Shown here: positions 25,691-33,217 of the stretch, one piece after another | Layout: each line of letters opens with the position of its first letter | Numbering within the stretch: the stretch's first letter is position 1 | NCBI GenBank assembly: GCA_023301505.1 | Contig: JALZUP010000369.1 | Span: forward strand, 1-33,250 | Reading direction: 5' to 3' | Source: Robiginitomaculum sp. | Lineage (GTDB): Bacteria; Pseudomonadota; Alphaproteobacteria; Caulobacterales; Maricaulaceae | Length of the DNA: 33,250 bases | The notes under the pieces: generated by a model | What the model was told of the DNA's origin: nothing | Databases searched by the model: none | What the model saw: the letters and a program-made list of their open reading frames with translations, nothing else | Position numbers and translations under genes: made by a program

Positions 25691-27466
25691 TTATAAATCA
25701 GCAAGGTCGCGTTCTGGGAAGCCCATCACGGCATTTGCGCTTTGGCGCAAAAATGCCACATGGTTACGCGATTGCCCCATGATAGCCAGAGTATGATAAT
25801 GAGTTAGCTTGAGCATATTGCCCGCCAGCGGATCATTTGCAGCTAGCCCGCCCACCACGCTTTTCACAAGCAAGGCCCCGCCAATGACTTCGCCGCAGAG
25901 GCGCAAATAAGGCGTTGCCCCAGATAGGGCGCCTGCTTCATCTGCCGATAGTATAATTTCGGTCGCCTCGCTTAAGCTTGACAAACCCTGCTCTAGCGCT
26001 GCTGTGCAGCTCTCAAGTAAATCTGCATCGTCACCTTTCAGGCCTGCTTGCGCAGCTTTGGCCGCAGCGTGAATATCGGTTAAATCAGCCATCAAAGCCG
26101 CCATAGCTTGCCCCCCGTCACGGCGCAATTTGCGCCCGACAAGGTCAATGGCCTGAATGCCATTTGTGCCCTCATAAATTGCTGCAATTCGGCTGTCGCG
26201 GTAATGTTGCGCCGCGCCTGTTTCTTCAACAAAGCCCATACCGCCATGCACCTGCACCCCCGTTGAGCTTACCTCAACACCAATATCTGAACCATAAGCT
26301 TTGGCAATTGGCGTTAAGAGCGCATCGCGCGCATGAGCCGCCTTGGCGCTCTTTTCGTCGCTATGTCCCGCCGCAATGTCGCTAGCAATAGCCGTCGCCA
26401 TACAGATGGCGCGTGCGCCCATCAATTTAGCCTTCATATCCATGAGCATACGGCGCATATCAGGATGGCCTATAATCGTATCCTGTTCGCCAATAGTACG
26501 CCCCTGAACCCGCTCTCTTGCATAAGCGAGCGCGGCCTGATAGGCGCGCTCGCCTATCGCGACGCCTTGCACGCCCACAAAAAGACGCGCCTCATTCATC
26601 ATAGTGAACATACAGGCCAGCCCGCGATTAGGCTCCCCAATAAGCCAGCCTGTCGCGCCGTCAAATTCCATAACGCATGTCGGACTGCCATGAATGCCTA
26701 ATTTATGCTCCAGTCCAATACATTTTACCTTATTCATATCGCCTAAACTGCCATCATCATTGACGAAGCGTTTGGGACATAAAAAGAGAGAAATCCCTTT
26801 GGAACCTTCAGGCGCATCGGGCAATCGCGCGAGAACCAAATGCACAATATTGTCGGCGCAATCATGGTCGCCCCAAGTAATAAATATCTTCTGCCCCGAA
26901 ATGGCATAAGTCCCATCGCCATTATCGCTGGCCTTGGTTCGCACGGGGCCAAGATCACTCCCCGCTTGCGGCTCGGTCAAATTCATAGCCCCCGACCATT
27001 CGCCCGTCACCATTTTCGGAATATAGATTCGCTTAAGCGCCTCACTCGCATGGGCCTCTATCGCCTTCATTGCGCTCGCCGTCAGCATAGGACAGAGGCC
27101 AAAAGCCATATTGGCCGCGTAAAAACTCTCATTGGTGGCTGTTGCGACAAGTTGGGGCAGCCCCATACCGCCAGCTTCTTCGGACATAGCTATGCCTTGC
27201 CAGCCCGCCTCTACATAATCTTTATAAGCCTGCCTAAAACCCGGCGCGGTGAAAACCTTATCATCTTCAAGGCGTGACCCAGATTGATCCCCAGGCCAAT
27301 TTGTTGGCGCTAAAACAGAGGCTGCAAATTCGCTGGCCCCTATTAAAATATCGCCCACCAGATCATCCGATAGGTCGCTATGGCTCTCATACCCATAAAG
27401 CTGGTCTATATTGACCGCATGGCGTAGCAGATATTGCATAGATTTTACGGGGGCAGCATAGCTCAT
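25691..27466 (-). CDS. Acyl-CoA dehydrogenase, large (DmdC-like) type
   Basis: 591 residues from the ATG at 27466; AGGA with a 7-base spacer favours it over the upstream GTG of the ORF track. Flavoenzyme oxidising an acyl-CoA to the 2,3-enoyl-CoA. Marks are AMSEEAGGMGLPQ, GAMNLTEPQAGSDLGPVRTKA, FITWGDHD, MFTMMNEARLFVGVQGVAIGE and AAIYEGTNGIQAIDLVGRKL with the catalytic-base region. The extra C-terminal helical domain makes it about 200 residues longer than short-chain enzymes, as in the 3-methylmercaptopropionyl-CoA dehydrogenase group. The real substrate cannot be read from sequence, and no dmd genes are nearby. Confidence 0.92.
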   Translation of the reverse strand: MSYAAPVKSMQYLLRHAVNIDQLYGYESHSDLSDDLVGDILIGASEFAASVLAPTNWPGDQSGSRLEDDKVFTAPGFRQAYKDYVEAGWQGIAMSEEAGGMGLPQLVATATNESFYAANMAFGLCPMLTASAMKAIEAHASEALKRIYIPKMVTGEWSGAMNLTEPQAGSDLGPVRTKASDNGDGTYAISGQKIFITWGDHDCADNIVHLVLARLPDAPEGSKGISLFLCPKRFVNDDGSLGDMNKVKCIGLEHKLGIHGSPTCVMEFDGATGWLIGEPNRGLACMFTMMNEARLFVGVQGVAIGERAYQAALAYARERVQGRTIGEQDTIIGHPDMRRMLMDMKAKLMGARAICMATAIASDIAAGHSDEKSAKAAHARDALLTPIAKAYGSDIGVEVSSTGVQVHGGMGFVEETGAAQHYRDSRIAAIYEGTNGIQAIDLVGRKLRRDGGQAMAALMADLTDIHAAAKAAQAGLKGDDADLLESCTAALEQGLSSLSEATEIILSADEAGALSGATPYLRLCGEVIGGALLVKSVVGGLAANDPLAGNMLKLTHYHTLAIMGQSRNHVAFLRQSANAVMGFPERDLADL

Positions 27467-27472
27467 TAACAC

Positions 27473-27821
27473 GTCCTTTTATCTTATATTTGGCTCAATG
27501 GCCTTATATACCCACTCTGCCTGAACCTGATGGTTTAAGGCAAGATATGATCAAAACTCGATGAAATTGATCCATATGAGATTAGTTGCATATAGCTTTA
27601 TCCTACTTAAAATCTTAATGCGCAAGAGCCTATCAACTTTTGGTGAGCTAGGCCGCAATCTCTTGCTATTAGCTCCAGTTATGTCGATAAAAGCTTATTC
27701 GGGTGTCTATTGCTCGGAAAGACGACTATTACCAACTGTTTCAAGTTTTCTGCCTTCTTTCCTCACTACCGCGCGAACTGCAGTTTCCATATATATGGAA
27801 ACAATTTGAAAAGGAGGCATT
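27473..27821 (+). promoter_or_regulatory. Upstream region and probable long leader of the cold-shock gene
   Basis: About 350 bp without a convincing gene. It must hold the promoters of the acyl-CoA dehydrogenase (minus) and the cold-shock gene (plus). The 82-residue ORF 27561-27809 has no family features and runs into the palindrome, so I take it as non-coding leader. Long 5' leaders are known for cspA-type genes. Confidence 0.45.
27783..27802 (+). promoter_or_regulatory. Perfect 20-bp palindrome next to the cspA Shine-Dalgarno
   Basis: GTTTCCATATATATGGAAAC is its own reverse complement. As RNA it folds to an 8-bp stem with a four-base loop. It ends 8 bp before AAGGAGG. It could be a transcription-factor operator or an RNA element that affects ribosome access. 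Confidence 0.6.
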
Positions 27822-28034
27822 ATGCCCACAGGTACAGTAAAATTTTTCAACCAGTCAAAAGGCTTCGGCTTTATCACTCCTGATGATGGTGGTGTGGATG
27901 TATTTGTTCACGTCTCAGCCGTTGAAGGGTCTGGCTGCCCTCCGCTCACAGATGGCATGAAAGTCAATTTCGAGACTGAGCCCGATAAGCGCGGCAAAGG
28001 CCCTAAGGCTGTTAATTTGTCGCTCGCGGAATAA
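27822..28034 (+). CDS. Cold-shock domain protein (CspA family)
   Basis: 70 residues, one cold-shock domain. It has MPTGTVKFFNQSKGFGFITPDDGG with RNP1 (KGFGFI), VDVFVHVSAVEGSG with RNP2 (VFVHV), and a C-terminus VNFETEPDKRGKGPKAVNLSL. Such proteins bind single-stranded RNA or DNA and act as RNA chaperones. A very strong AAGGAGG Shine-Dalgarno lies four bases before the ATG, next to a 20-bp palindrome. A clear terminator follows, so the gene is probably monocistronic. Whether it is truly cold-induced is not visible. Confidence 0.95.
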   Translation: MPTGTVKFFNQSKGFGFITPDDGGVDVFVHVSAVEGSGCPPLTDGMKVNFETEPDKRGKGPKAVNLSLAE

Positions 28035-28051
28035 TTTTCGCCAGCCCCCCT

Positions 28052-28065
28052 TGCGGCATGCCGCA
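28052..28065 (+). other. 14-bp palindrome in the cspA 3' untranslated region
   Basis: TGCGGCATGCCGCA is a perfect palindrome 18 bp after the stop and 10 bp before the terminator stem. It may form a short second hairpin protecting the mRNA 3' end. Confidence 0.45.
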
Positions 28066-28075
28066 TATATAGATT

Positions 28076-28108
28076 AAAGCGCGCAGGCCTCGCCTTGCGC
28101 GCTTTTTT
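28076..28108 (+). terminator. Rho-independent terminator of the cold-shock gene
   Basis: AAAGCGCGCA / TGCGCGCTTT pair as a 10-bp GC-rich stem over a 10-nt loop, running into six T residues. It is a textbook intrinsic terminator about 40 bp after the cspA stop. Confidence 0.9.
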
Positions 28109-28139
28109 ACTGAAAAGATATATTTACTGAAAAGCTATA
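28106..28139. repeat. 17-bp tandem duplication
   Basis: TTTACTGAAAAGATATA (28106-28122) is followed directly by TTTACTGAAAAGCTATA (28123-28139); only one base differs. It starts inside the T-run of the cspA terminator. Confidence 0.85.
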
Positions 28140-28152
28140 TATGCAACGTCTT

Positions 28153-28212
28153 CCTATAAGATATATATCAATGAGACATGTGCCGATAAGACATGTACCA
28201 ATGAGACGTGTA
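28153..28212. repeat. Four imperfect 15-bp tandem repeats before the cytochrome gene
   Basis: Units are CCTATAAGATATATA, TCAATGAGACATGTG, CCGATAAGACATGTA and CCAATGAGACGTGTA. Neighbouring units mostly share 11-12 of 15 bases; the exception is the first pair (unit 1 against unit 2), which is more diverged. The last three carry an ACATGT/ACGTGT core. The array ends 5 bp before the GTG and 17 bp before the ATG of the cytochrome gene, so it must lie in its promoter or leader. Confidence 0.8.
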
Positions 28213-28229
28213 AAAGAGTGCCTAAACGC

Positions 28230-28784
28230 ATGACCCGCAAGATAATCGCCTTTTTATCATTCCTAGCTGTGAGTGTTACAGCCTGCGGCAGCCAGCCAGC
28301 CTCTTCGCCCGGCGGCTCTACGCCGCCGCAAAATCCCCCGTCAATAACAGCTCCGCAAGCGAGCCCCATAGCGCCTAGTCTTACCCCCCTTATGGAAGGC
28401 AAATTATTATTTGCACGCTGCAAGGCCTGCCATACGCTAGAACAAGGCGGCAAGCATCTCGTCGGGCCGAATTTATATGACACAGTCGGGAAAGCTGCCG
28501 CGCAGAAAAAAGGCTTTGTCTATTCCAAAGCCATGGCGAGTTCGGGAATCATTTGGACAGATGAGAATTTGTCGGAATATCTCGCTAGTCCAGCCACCTA
28601 TCTGCCCAAGAACCGGATGATATTTGTTGGCCTTCGCAATCAATCAGATCGAGATAAAGTCATTCTCTATCTAAAGAGTGAAACAATGCCTGATTTTGTC
28701 GTGCCAAAAACCGAAGAAACCCAAACGGAAGACGTCCAAAGCGAAGATTCGGAACTGCAAGCAGAGCCAGAATCAGAACCTTAA
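28230..28784 (+). CDS. Class I cytochrome c, predicted lipoprotein
   Basis: 184 residues from the ATG at 28230; a GTG at 28218 would add four. The signal ends in a lipobox-like AVSVTAC (Cys19), followed by a Pro/Ser-rich linker to about residue 50, then the haem site CKACH (64-68). The distal methionine is in LPKNRMIFVGL, and KHLVGPNLYDTVGKAAAQKKGFVYSKAM is typical of c2/mitochondrial-type cytochromes. It is probably an electron carrier tethered to a membrane in the periplasm. The C-terminal ~30 residues are strongly acidic (EDVQSEDSELQAEPESEP). Short tandem repeats sit just upstream. Confidence 0.9.
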   Translation: MTRKIIAFLSFLAVSVTACGSQPASSPGGSTPPQNPPSITAPQASPIAPSLTPLMEGKLLFARCKACHTLEQGGKHLVGPNLYDTVGKAAAQKKGFVYSKAMASSGIIWTDENLSEYLASPATYLPKNRMIFVGLRNQSDRDKVILYLKSETMPDFVVPKTEETQTEDVQSEDSELQAEPESEP

Positions 28785-28822
28785 AACTATTTAGCTTTCG
28801 CAAAACTACCGCTCCGCCACAT

Positions 28823-29617
28823 CTAAAACCGACCTGTGGTCCCTATAAATACCCCCGTTTCCCTCAAGGAATTACGCCCTGTAAGAGTCCTAAGAATACC
28901 AATTTGATATGACTTGCTATCCGAGCGCTTGAAATGTAATGCGCTTTGCGCTTTCAGCCGTCGATAATCCAAAGCATCTTGCGACGTCCCCGTCGTTTCA
29001 GTCCAAAAGGCTTGATTGATCCACTCAAAGGAGCGGCTAAGATTATAGCCGATTGTAAGGTCAGCTCGTAGCTCATCAATACCGTCACTCTCACGGGCAT
29101 AATAGGCAAATTGACCTTCTATAAAGCCATAATTCGGACCAATTTTAACGCTGCGTCCCGCTAATATACGAGCCTCAATCGCAAATGTTCCATCTGCTAT
29201 TTGGTCGCCAAAATTGTCTGAAAAACGGCCTTCAAAGGCCCCTGTAACTTGCGCCGAAACAACCGCCTTTTCGCCCTGCCATAAACGCTTGCGCGCCCAA
29301 AGCTCAAACGGCCCAATTTCAACAAAACTTAGATCTGTTTGCGCGGAGGATAGATCAATATCTTGAAGAGAGGCCTTGCCGCCAATTGTCCAATTTTTGG
29401 CTAGCCCATATTCAGCAAAAATAGTCGTATCAATCTTTGAAAAATCAATATCCCTGACCACGCGTCCCGATCGGTCAAACTGACTACTGGCCGTGCTATA
29501 GCTCGTTGTCGAAATATATTGAACCTGTTTTTTATCAAGCAGCCACGCCCCCGCCCGCGCATGACTCGGCCATAAAACAGTCAAAAGAAGGAATAATGCG
29601 CCATAAAAACTACGCAT
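28823..29617 (-). CDS. Predicted outer-membrane beta-barrel protein of unknown function
   Basis: 264 residues. A clear signal peptide (SFYGALFLLLTVLWPSHARAG) ends in an Ala-x-Ala site. The mature part starts GAWLLDKKQVQYISTT and alternates polar and aromatic residues in strand-like stretches (TTIFAEYGLAKNWTIGGKASLQDID; GFIEGQFAYYARE; ELRADLTIGYNLSRSFEW). It finishes in phenylalanine (GTTGRF), as expected for a BAM substrate. I do not recognise a named family. It is convergent with the cytochrome gene, 38 bp apart, and divergent from nadK. The role is open: a small pore or structural barrel is an inference. Confidence 0.75.
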   Translation of the reverse strand: MRSFYGALFLLLTVLWPSHARAGAWLLDKKQVQYISTTSYSTASSQFDRSGRVVRDIDFSKIDTTIFAEYGLAKNWTIGGKASLQDIDLSSAQTDLSFVEIGPFELWARKRLWQGEKAVVSAQVTGAFEGRFSDNFGDQIADGTFAIEARILAGRSVKIGPNYGFIEGQFAYYARESDGIDELRADLTIGYNLSRSFEWINQAFWTETTGTSQDALDYRRLKAQSALHFKRSDSKSYQIGILRTLTGRNSLRETGVFIGTTGRF

Positions 29618-29742
29618 GGTTTAAATAGCTCATTTCAAATCATCCCCATTACGCCTTTATAGCGCTATTCACTTTGACTTTATATACCTCTCGCGGCACA
29701 TATGTCTGTATTGATTTAATGTTTTCGCGTTTGAGAGTAACT

Positions 29743-30540
29743 ATGACATCCCCAGCCGATAAGCCAAACGCATTTAGCAAGATTGCCTTTCTCGCCAGCT
29801 CAAAAACTGAGGCGCAAAATAAACTCAAATATCTCATATCGCGCTATGGTAATCATGACGCGGGAGACGCTGACGTGATTGTAGCCCTAGGCGGAGATGG
29901 TTTCCTCCTCTCAACTTTGCACAAACATATGCCCCTCGTACGGCGAGGCTTGCCAATATTTGGCATGAATCAAGGCACAATCGGGTTTTTGATGAATGAA
30001 TATAATGAGGAAGACCTGATTACGCGCCTCAACAAAGCTAAGCCCTCAATTATACATCCGCTATGTATGAGCGTTGAAGGCATTGGCGGAAAGTTCGAAG
30101 CTTTGGCCTTAAATGAAGTGGCTCTTTTACGTCAGACGAGACAGACAGCCCATATACGCATTACTATTGATGGCAAGGCGCGCCTGCCGCGCCTCATTGC
30201 CGATGGTATTATGGTCGCCACCCCCGCTGGATCAACGGCTTATAATCTCTCCGCTCATGGCCCTGTTATTCCGCTCGGCGCGGATATACTCGCCCTCACC
30301 CCGATTAGCGCCTTTCGTCCACGGCGCTGGCGCGGCGCTCTACTGCCCAGCTCTGCTGTCGTGGAGTTTGATATTATCGATCCTGCAAAGCGTCCTGTAA
30401 GTGCAACGGCAGATGATAAAGAAATTCGCGGCGTGACCCATGTAAAAGTCAAAAACGCGTTAGACATTAGCATGACCCTCCTCTTTGACGAAGGCCGAGA
30501 GCTAAGCGAGAAAATCCTCACTGAGCAATTCATCCATTAA
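29743..30540 (+). CDS. nadK: NAD kinase
   Basis: 265 residues from the ATG at 29743 (MTSPADKPNAFSKIAF), chosen over the ORF-track start at 29674 because GAGAG lies five bases upstream and the extension is unlike the family. It phosphorylates NAD to NADP in the cytoplasm. Marks are VIVALGGDGFLLSTLH with the GGDG catalytic loop, FGMNQGTIGFLMNEY, ALNEVALLR, LIADGIMVATPAGSTAYNLSAHGPVIP and the C-terminal TADDKEI. It is convergent with the DUF2336 gene. Confidence 0.95.
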   Translation: MTSPADKPNAFSKIAFLASSKTEAQNKLKYLISRYGNHDAGDADVIVALGGDGFLLSTLHKHMPLVRRGLPIFGMNQGTIGFLMNEYNEEDLITRLNKAKPSIIHPLCMSVEGIGGKFEALALNEVALLRQTRQTAHIRITIDGKARLPRLIADGIMVATPAGSTAYNLSAHGPVIPLGADILALTPISAFRPRRWRGALLPSSAVVEFDIIDPAKRPVSATADDKEIRGVTHVKVKNALDISMTLLFDEGRELSEKILTEQFIH

Positions 30541-30584
30541 GGTTCGTCTCAAATATGGCGGGTGATGTGGCGGAAAATACAGCC

Positions 30585-31721
30585 TTAAAACGGAGCTAAA
30601 TCAGCGGAGAGATAATCAAGCTTTTCCATTAGATAAGCCGAGTCTTCTTCTGAGAATTGCACGGGCAATGTCAAAACGCGCTCTATCATAAGGCGCTGAA
30701 AATAGGCTCTGTCATAATCCAGACCCGCCATTTCCAAATCTCTAAATATCACAATCGCCCCGCGCAAAATATGCTGCATGATAGGCGCAATCCCAGCGGC
30801 CTTACATAAGGCCTGAAGACCAAATCTTCCAGATTCATGCAACATAAGCGCGGCCTTTGGCTGGCTTATTCCAGCCCGCATAGCCAAGGCATATTCTGTA
30901 AATCTCATTTGCCCGCATGCGGCGGCGCGCAATATTAAAGATGGCTCTAAGCGCCCTTCTTCATGCAAACGGCGCGTTAAAAGGCGCAAATCCCGCGCCA
31001 CCCAGCTCTGATCAACAAAATCAATCGTCGCGCGCTCACGCATGCGATCCGCCAGATCAATTGCGAGATCAACAGGTATGTCATGGCGCGCGGCAATACG
31101 CAAAGCAACCTCTTCACTCGCCTGTGTCAGCAAATGCTCAATAACAAGAGGCGGCAAATCACGACGCGAGATCAAGCTCTCTTGGATAAGGTCATCGCTG
31201 GCATAGAGCCTGAGCATTTCGCTATAAGTCGCCTCATTAAATTCGGCGCGATCATTTGCAGCGACATTGGCAACGGCTTGATTGTCGCCAAATCTGATAA
31301 TGGCCCGCACAATGCTGCCGCTTATGCTAGGACGGCGCGCAACGGCTTGTATTTTGGCGGCTGTTTTCGACTTTAGAACATCGAGCAAATCAGCATCGGT
31401 TAAAACGGGTGAGAACTCCAAAATCGGCACGGCTATATTGTCTATATCTTTAACAAGGGCAATGGCCACATCTCGCGGCAGTTCGGGAGAGTTTTTGAGC
31501 GTCACAGCTAAAGCTCGGCGCACCATGGCGGCAACGTCTTTGGCAATATGCGCTAAAATTTTATGGGCATGGCGCCGATCGTCGTCACTCAGCTCTGGCG
31601 CTGACTTTATACGCCTACATATGCGCTGCGTTGCAATCGCTCTTTTAGCCGGATTGGGGTGCCGGATAATAAGACGAATATCATCTTCGGAAAAAAGATT
31701 ATCAGCGGACAAATTATTCAT
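30585..31721 (-). CDS. DUF2336 domain protein
   Basis: 378 residues, almost all helical, resembling the alphaproteobacterial DUF2336 family. It has HEAT-like repeated helices: RRALAVTLKNSPELPRDVAIALVKD, IAVPILEFSPVLTDADLLDVL, ISRRDLPPLVIEHLLTQASEEVALRIAARHDIPVDLAIDLADR. No signal peptide, membrane helix or catalytic motif is visible, so it is probably a cytoplasmic scaffold or regulator; its function is not established to my knowledge. It lies alone between convergent nadK and the tRNA-His gene, and could share transcription downstream of the tRNA, since both are on the minus strand. Confidence 0.85.
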   Translation of the reverse strand: MNNLSADNLFSEDDIRLIIRHPNPAKRAIATQRICRRIKSAPELSDDDRRHAHKILAHIAKDVAAMVRRALAVTLKNSPELPRDVAIALVKDIDNIAVPILEFSPVLTDADLLDVLKSKTAAKIQAVARRPSISGSIVRAIIRFGDNQAVANVAANDRAEFNEATYSEMLRLYASDDLIQESLISRRDLPPLVIEHLLTQASEEVALRIAARHDIPVDLAIDLADRMRERATIDFVDQSWVARDLRLLTRRLHEEGRLEPSLILRAAACGQMRFTEYALAMRAGISQPKAALMLHESGRFGLQALCKAAGIAPIMQHILRGAIVIFRDLEMAGLDYDRAYFQRLMIERVLTLPVQFSEEDSAYLMEKLDYLSADLAPF

Positions 31722-31816
31722 AGCTCAAGGCTATGACTTTATGGTGAATGAAAGGTTTACGCCGCATATATTGCCGCGCATCTCAATCTCATTTAAACAT
31801 CAATAAAGAGAAAAAA

Positions 31817-31893
31817 TGGTACCGCCTCTCAGGTTTGAACTGAGGACCTCTGGTTCCACAAACCAGCGCTCTAACCAGCTGAGCTAAGGCGGC
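31817..31893 (-). tRNA. tRNA-His (anticodon GTG)
   Basis: Read on the minus strand it folds cleanly: acceptor GCCGCCT / AGGCGGT, D-stem GCTC / GAGC, anticodon stem CTGGT / ACCAG with loop TTGTGGA, a five-base variable loop, T-stem CTCAG / CTGAG with TTCAAAC, then A73 and an encoded CCA; 77 nt in all. The anticodon is GTG. Unusual for tRNA-His, the base before G1 is T rather than G and the discriminator is A rather than C, a variant known from a group of alphaproteobacteria. TTTTTTCTCTTTATT follows the CCA and may terminate transcription. Confidence 0.95.
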
Positions 31894-31907
31894 ACATTTG
31901 AAAAAGT

Positions 31908-31936
31908 TATCTATACGCCTTGCGTGATTTGGGCAA
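31908..31936 (-). promoter_or_regulatory. Candidate tRNA-His promoter
   Basis: On the minus strand TTGCCC (31936-31931), a 17-bp spacer and TAGATA (31913-31908) lie 14 bp ahead of the mature tRNA 5' end. The hexamers are partial matches to sigma-70 consensus. Confidence 0.4.
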
Positions 31937-31955
31937 GCCGTAACCGACCCAAATC
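31926..31955. other. 8-bp inverted repeat between the M48 gene and tRNA-His
   Basis: GATTTGGG / CCCAAATC, exact arms, 14-nt loop. It lies about 110 bp after the M48 stop and overlaps the suggested -35 of the tRNA promoter. It could be a terminator stem for the M48 transcript (no T-run seen) or an operator. Confidence 0.4.
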
Positions 31956-32067
31956 GTCTATTTATTTCGCCCAAGGATAAAACTTGGCTAGCTCACATCG
32001 AAAAGGCCAGTCTACACTTAAGACCGAAATAGCTTAAGAACGCGCCCAGCCATGACACTGGCTAGAT

Positions 32068-32985
32068 TTATGCCCAGCCTTGTTCCTTGATATAATTATG
32101 TAAATCTTCAGCACGGCGAGCAGGATCAGGATGGGTCGACATCCATTCAGGCGTGCGGTTCGTGTTTTCAGCCGCCATTTTTTCCCAAAGGCGCACAGAT
32201 TGCATCACATCATAACCCGCGGCATGCATATATTTTGCGCCAAGCAGATCAGCTTCAGATTCATGTTTACGAGAGAATGGCAGAACAACGCCATATGTAA
32301 GCCCCGCGCCCAGCGCCGCTGTTATAAGCTGACTATTTCTATTGGCATCGCTAACGCATTTCTCAATCGTCGCGCGGTCATATTGACCAGATGCACGCAT
32401 AGCCGCATCAAGGTCGCGGCAGCGTTTCATCATCCCGCCAGCCGTAAGAGCGCTACCAACCTGAGACGCTAGGCCAGTGGCCATTTGCTGACTAACCCGC
32501 TCACGCGCATGCAAACCAGACACATGCCCAACTTCATGACCTAAAACCGCGGCAACCTGTGAATCATTATCTGCAAAATCCATCATCCCCTTGTTAAATC
32601 CGACGCGGTTTCCCGGCAAAACAAAGGCATTACGGCTATCATCATCAAAAACAGCATAATCCCAAGTTTCATCTCCGCGGTTAGCGCCAGCCGCAATACG
32701 TCCGCCAATTTGACTAATGCGGTTTGTATAACGCGGATCGGTAGACACTTTTTGCGCAGACTTACTCTCTGCCCAGCTCTCTGCCGCCAGTTGGTTAAGC
32801 TGGCTGTCACTGATCAATCCAACAAGTTGACGCCGCCCTGTTTCCGGATTGGTGGCACAGCCTGTCGTTTGCGTAGCCACAAGACCTACTGTACCCGCCG
32901 CAAGTCCTTGGACAAATTGACGTTTAGAAATGACTTCTCTTAGAGTTTTATCCTCGATATGACTTAAATCATGGTTGTTACACAT
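32068..32985 (-). CDS. M48 family metalloprotease, predicted lipoprotein (LoiP/Oma1-like)
   Basis: 305 residues. An unusual ~20-residue polar lead (MCNNHDLSHIEDKTLREVI) precedes SKRQFVQGLAAGTVGLVATQ and a lipobox-like TTGC (Cys43). The catalytic zinc site is LGHEVGHVSGLHARE (His150, His154) with the third ligand in SRKHESEADLLGAKYM, and the C-terminus has WMSTHPDPARRAEDL, a conserved M48C ending. It is a soluble or tethered periplasmic protease, unlike the membrane-spanning M48 at 16620. It probably acts in envelope protein quality control. SKRQF resembles a Tat motif with the first arginine replaced by lysine. Confidence 0.9.
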   Translation of the reverse strand: MCNNHDLSHIEDKTLREVISKRQFVQGLAAGTVGLVATQTTGCATNPETGRRQLVGLISDSQLNQLAAESWAESKSAQKVSTDPRYTNRISQIGGRIAAGANRGDETWDYAVFDDDSRNAFVLPGNRVGFNKGMMDFADNDSQVAAVLGHEVGHVSGLHARERVSQQMATGLASQVGSALTAGGMMKRCRDLDAAMRASGQYDRATIEKCVSDANRNSQLITAALGAGLTYGVVLPFSRKHESEADLLGAKYMHAAGYDVMQSVRLWEKMAAENTNRTPEWMSTHPDPARRAEDLHNYIKEQGWA

Positions 32986-33155
32986 AGCTGTCCTCTAATA
33001 TTGCTTTCTATTTGCTGGGGTTACCCCTAAGGCGCGCAAATCAGCTCTGCTCACCCTTTCGACTCTGTGGGTAGTCTTCTTAAGAGTGAGTATAACCTAA
33101 TCATTAGCTAAATACAAAAAAATGTACAGTTGGCCCTAACGGGCTGCATTCTTAC

Positions 33156-33186
33156 GTTTAAACACATGGTCAATAGTGTTTGAAAC
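33156..33186. promoter_or_regulatory. Inverted repeat upstream of the M48 gene
   Basis: GTTTAAACAC (33156-33165) and GTGTTTgAAAC (33176-33186) pair with one bulged G around a 10-nt loop that contains GGTCAAT. The 32986-33155 stretch to its left holds the M48 promoter region, with no gene visible. Confidence 0.4.
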
Positions 33187-33217
33187 AAAAAAAATGGGAG
33201 CCCTAAAGCTCCCATTT
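33186..33217 (-). terminator. Rho-independent terminator of a minus-strand gene beyond the right edge
   Basis: AAATGGGAGC / GCTCCCATTT form a perfect 10-bp stem over a 6-nt loop. On the minus strand the stem runs into a long T-tract (the plus-strand A-run at 33187-33194). It must end a minus-strand transcript entering from the right; stop-codon-like TAG/TTAG triplets lie near 33230-33245. Confidence 0.85.

Noticed and set aside
25691-27466. A DMSP demethylation (dmd) locus
   Set aside because: The acyl-CoA dehydrogenase resembles DmdC in size and architecture, but no dmdA, dmdB or dmdD is nearby, and this enzyme class has many other substrates.
27561-27809. 82-residue ORF before the cold-shock gene
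   Set aside because: No recognisable domain, odd composition, and it reads through the 20-bp palindrome almost to the Shine-Dalgarno; better explained as leader.
28154-28483. 109-residue minus-strand ORF with HVSLV-type repeats
   Set aside because: It is antisense to the cytochrome c gene and its repeats are just the 15-bp DNA repeats read in frame.
31282-31806. 174-residue plus-strand ORF
   Set aside because: Antisense to the DUF2336 gene with no family features.
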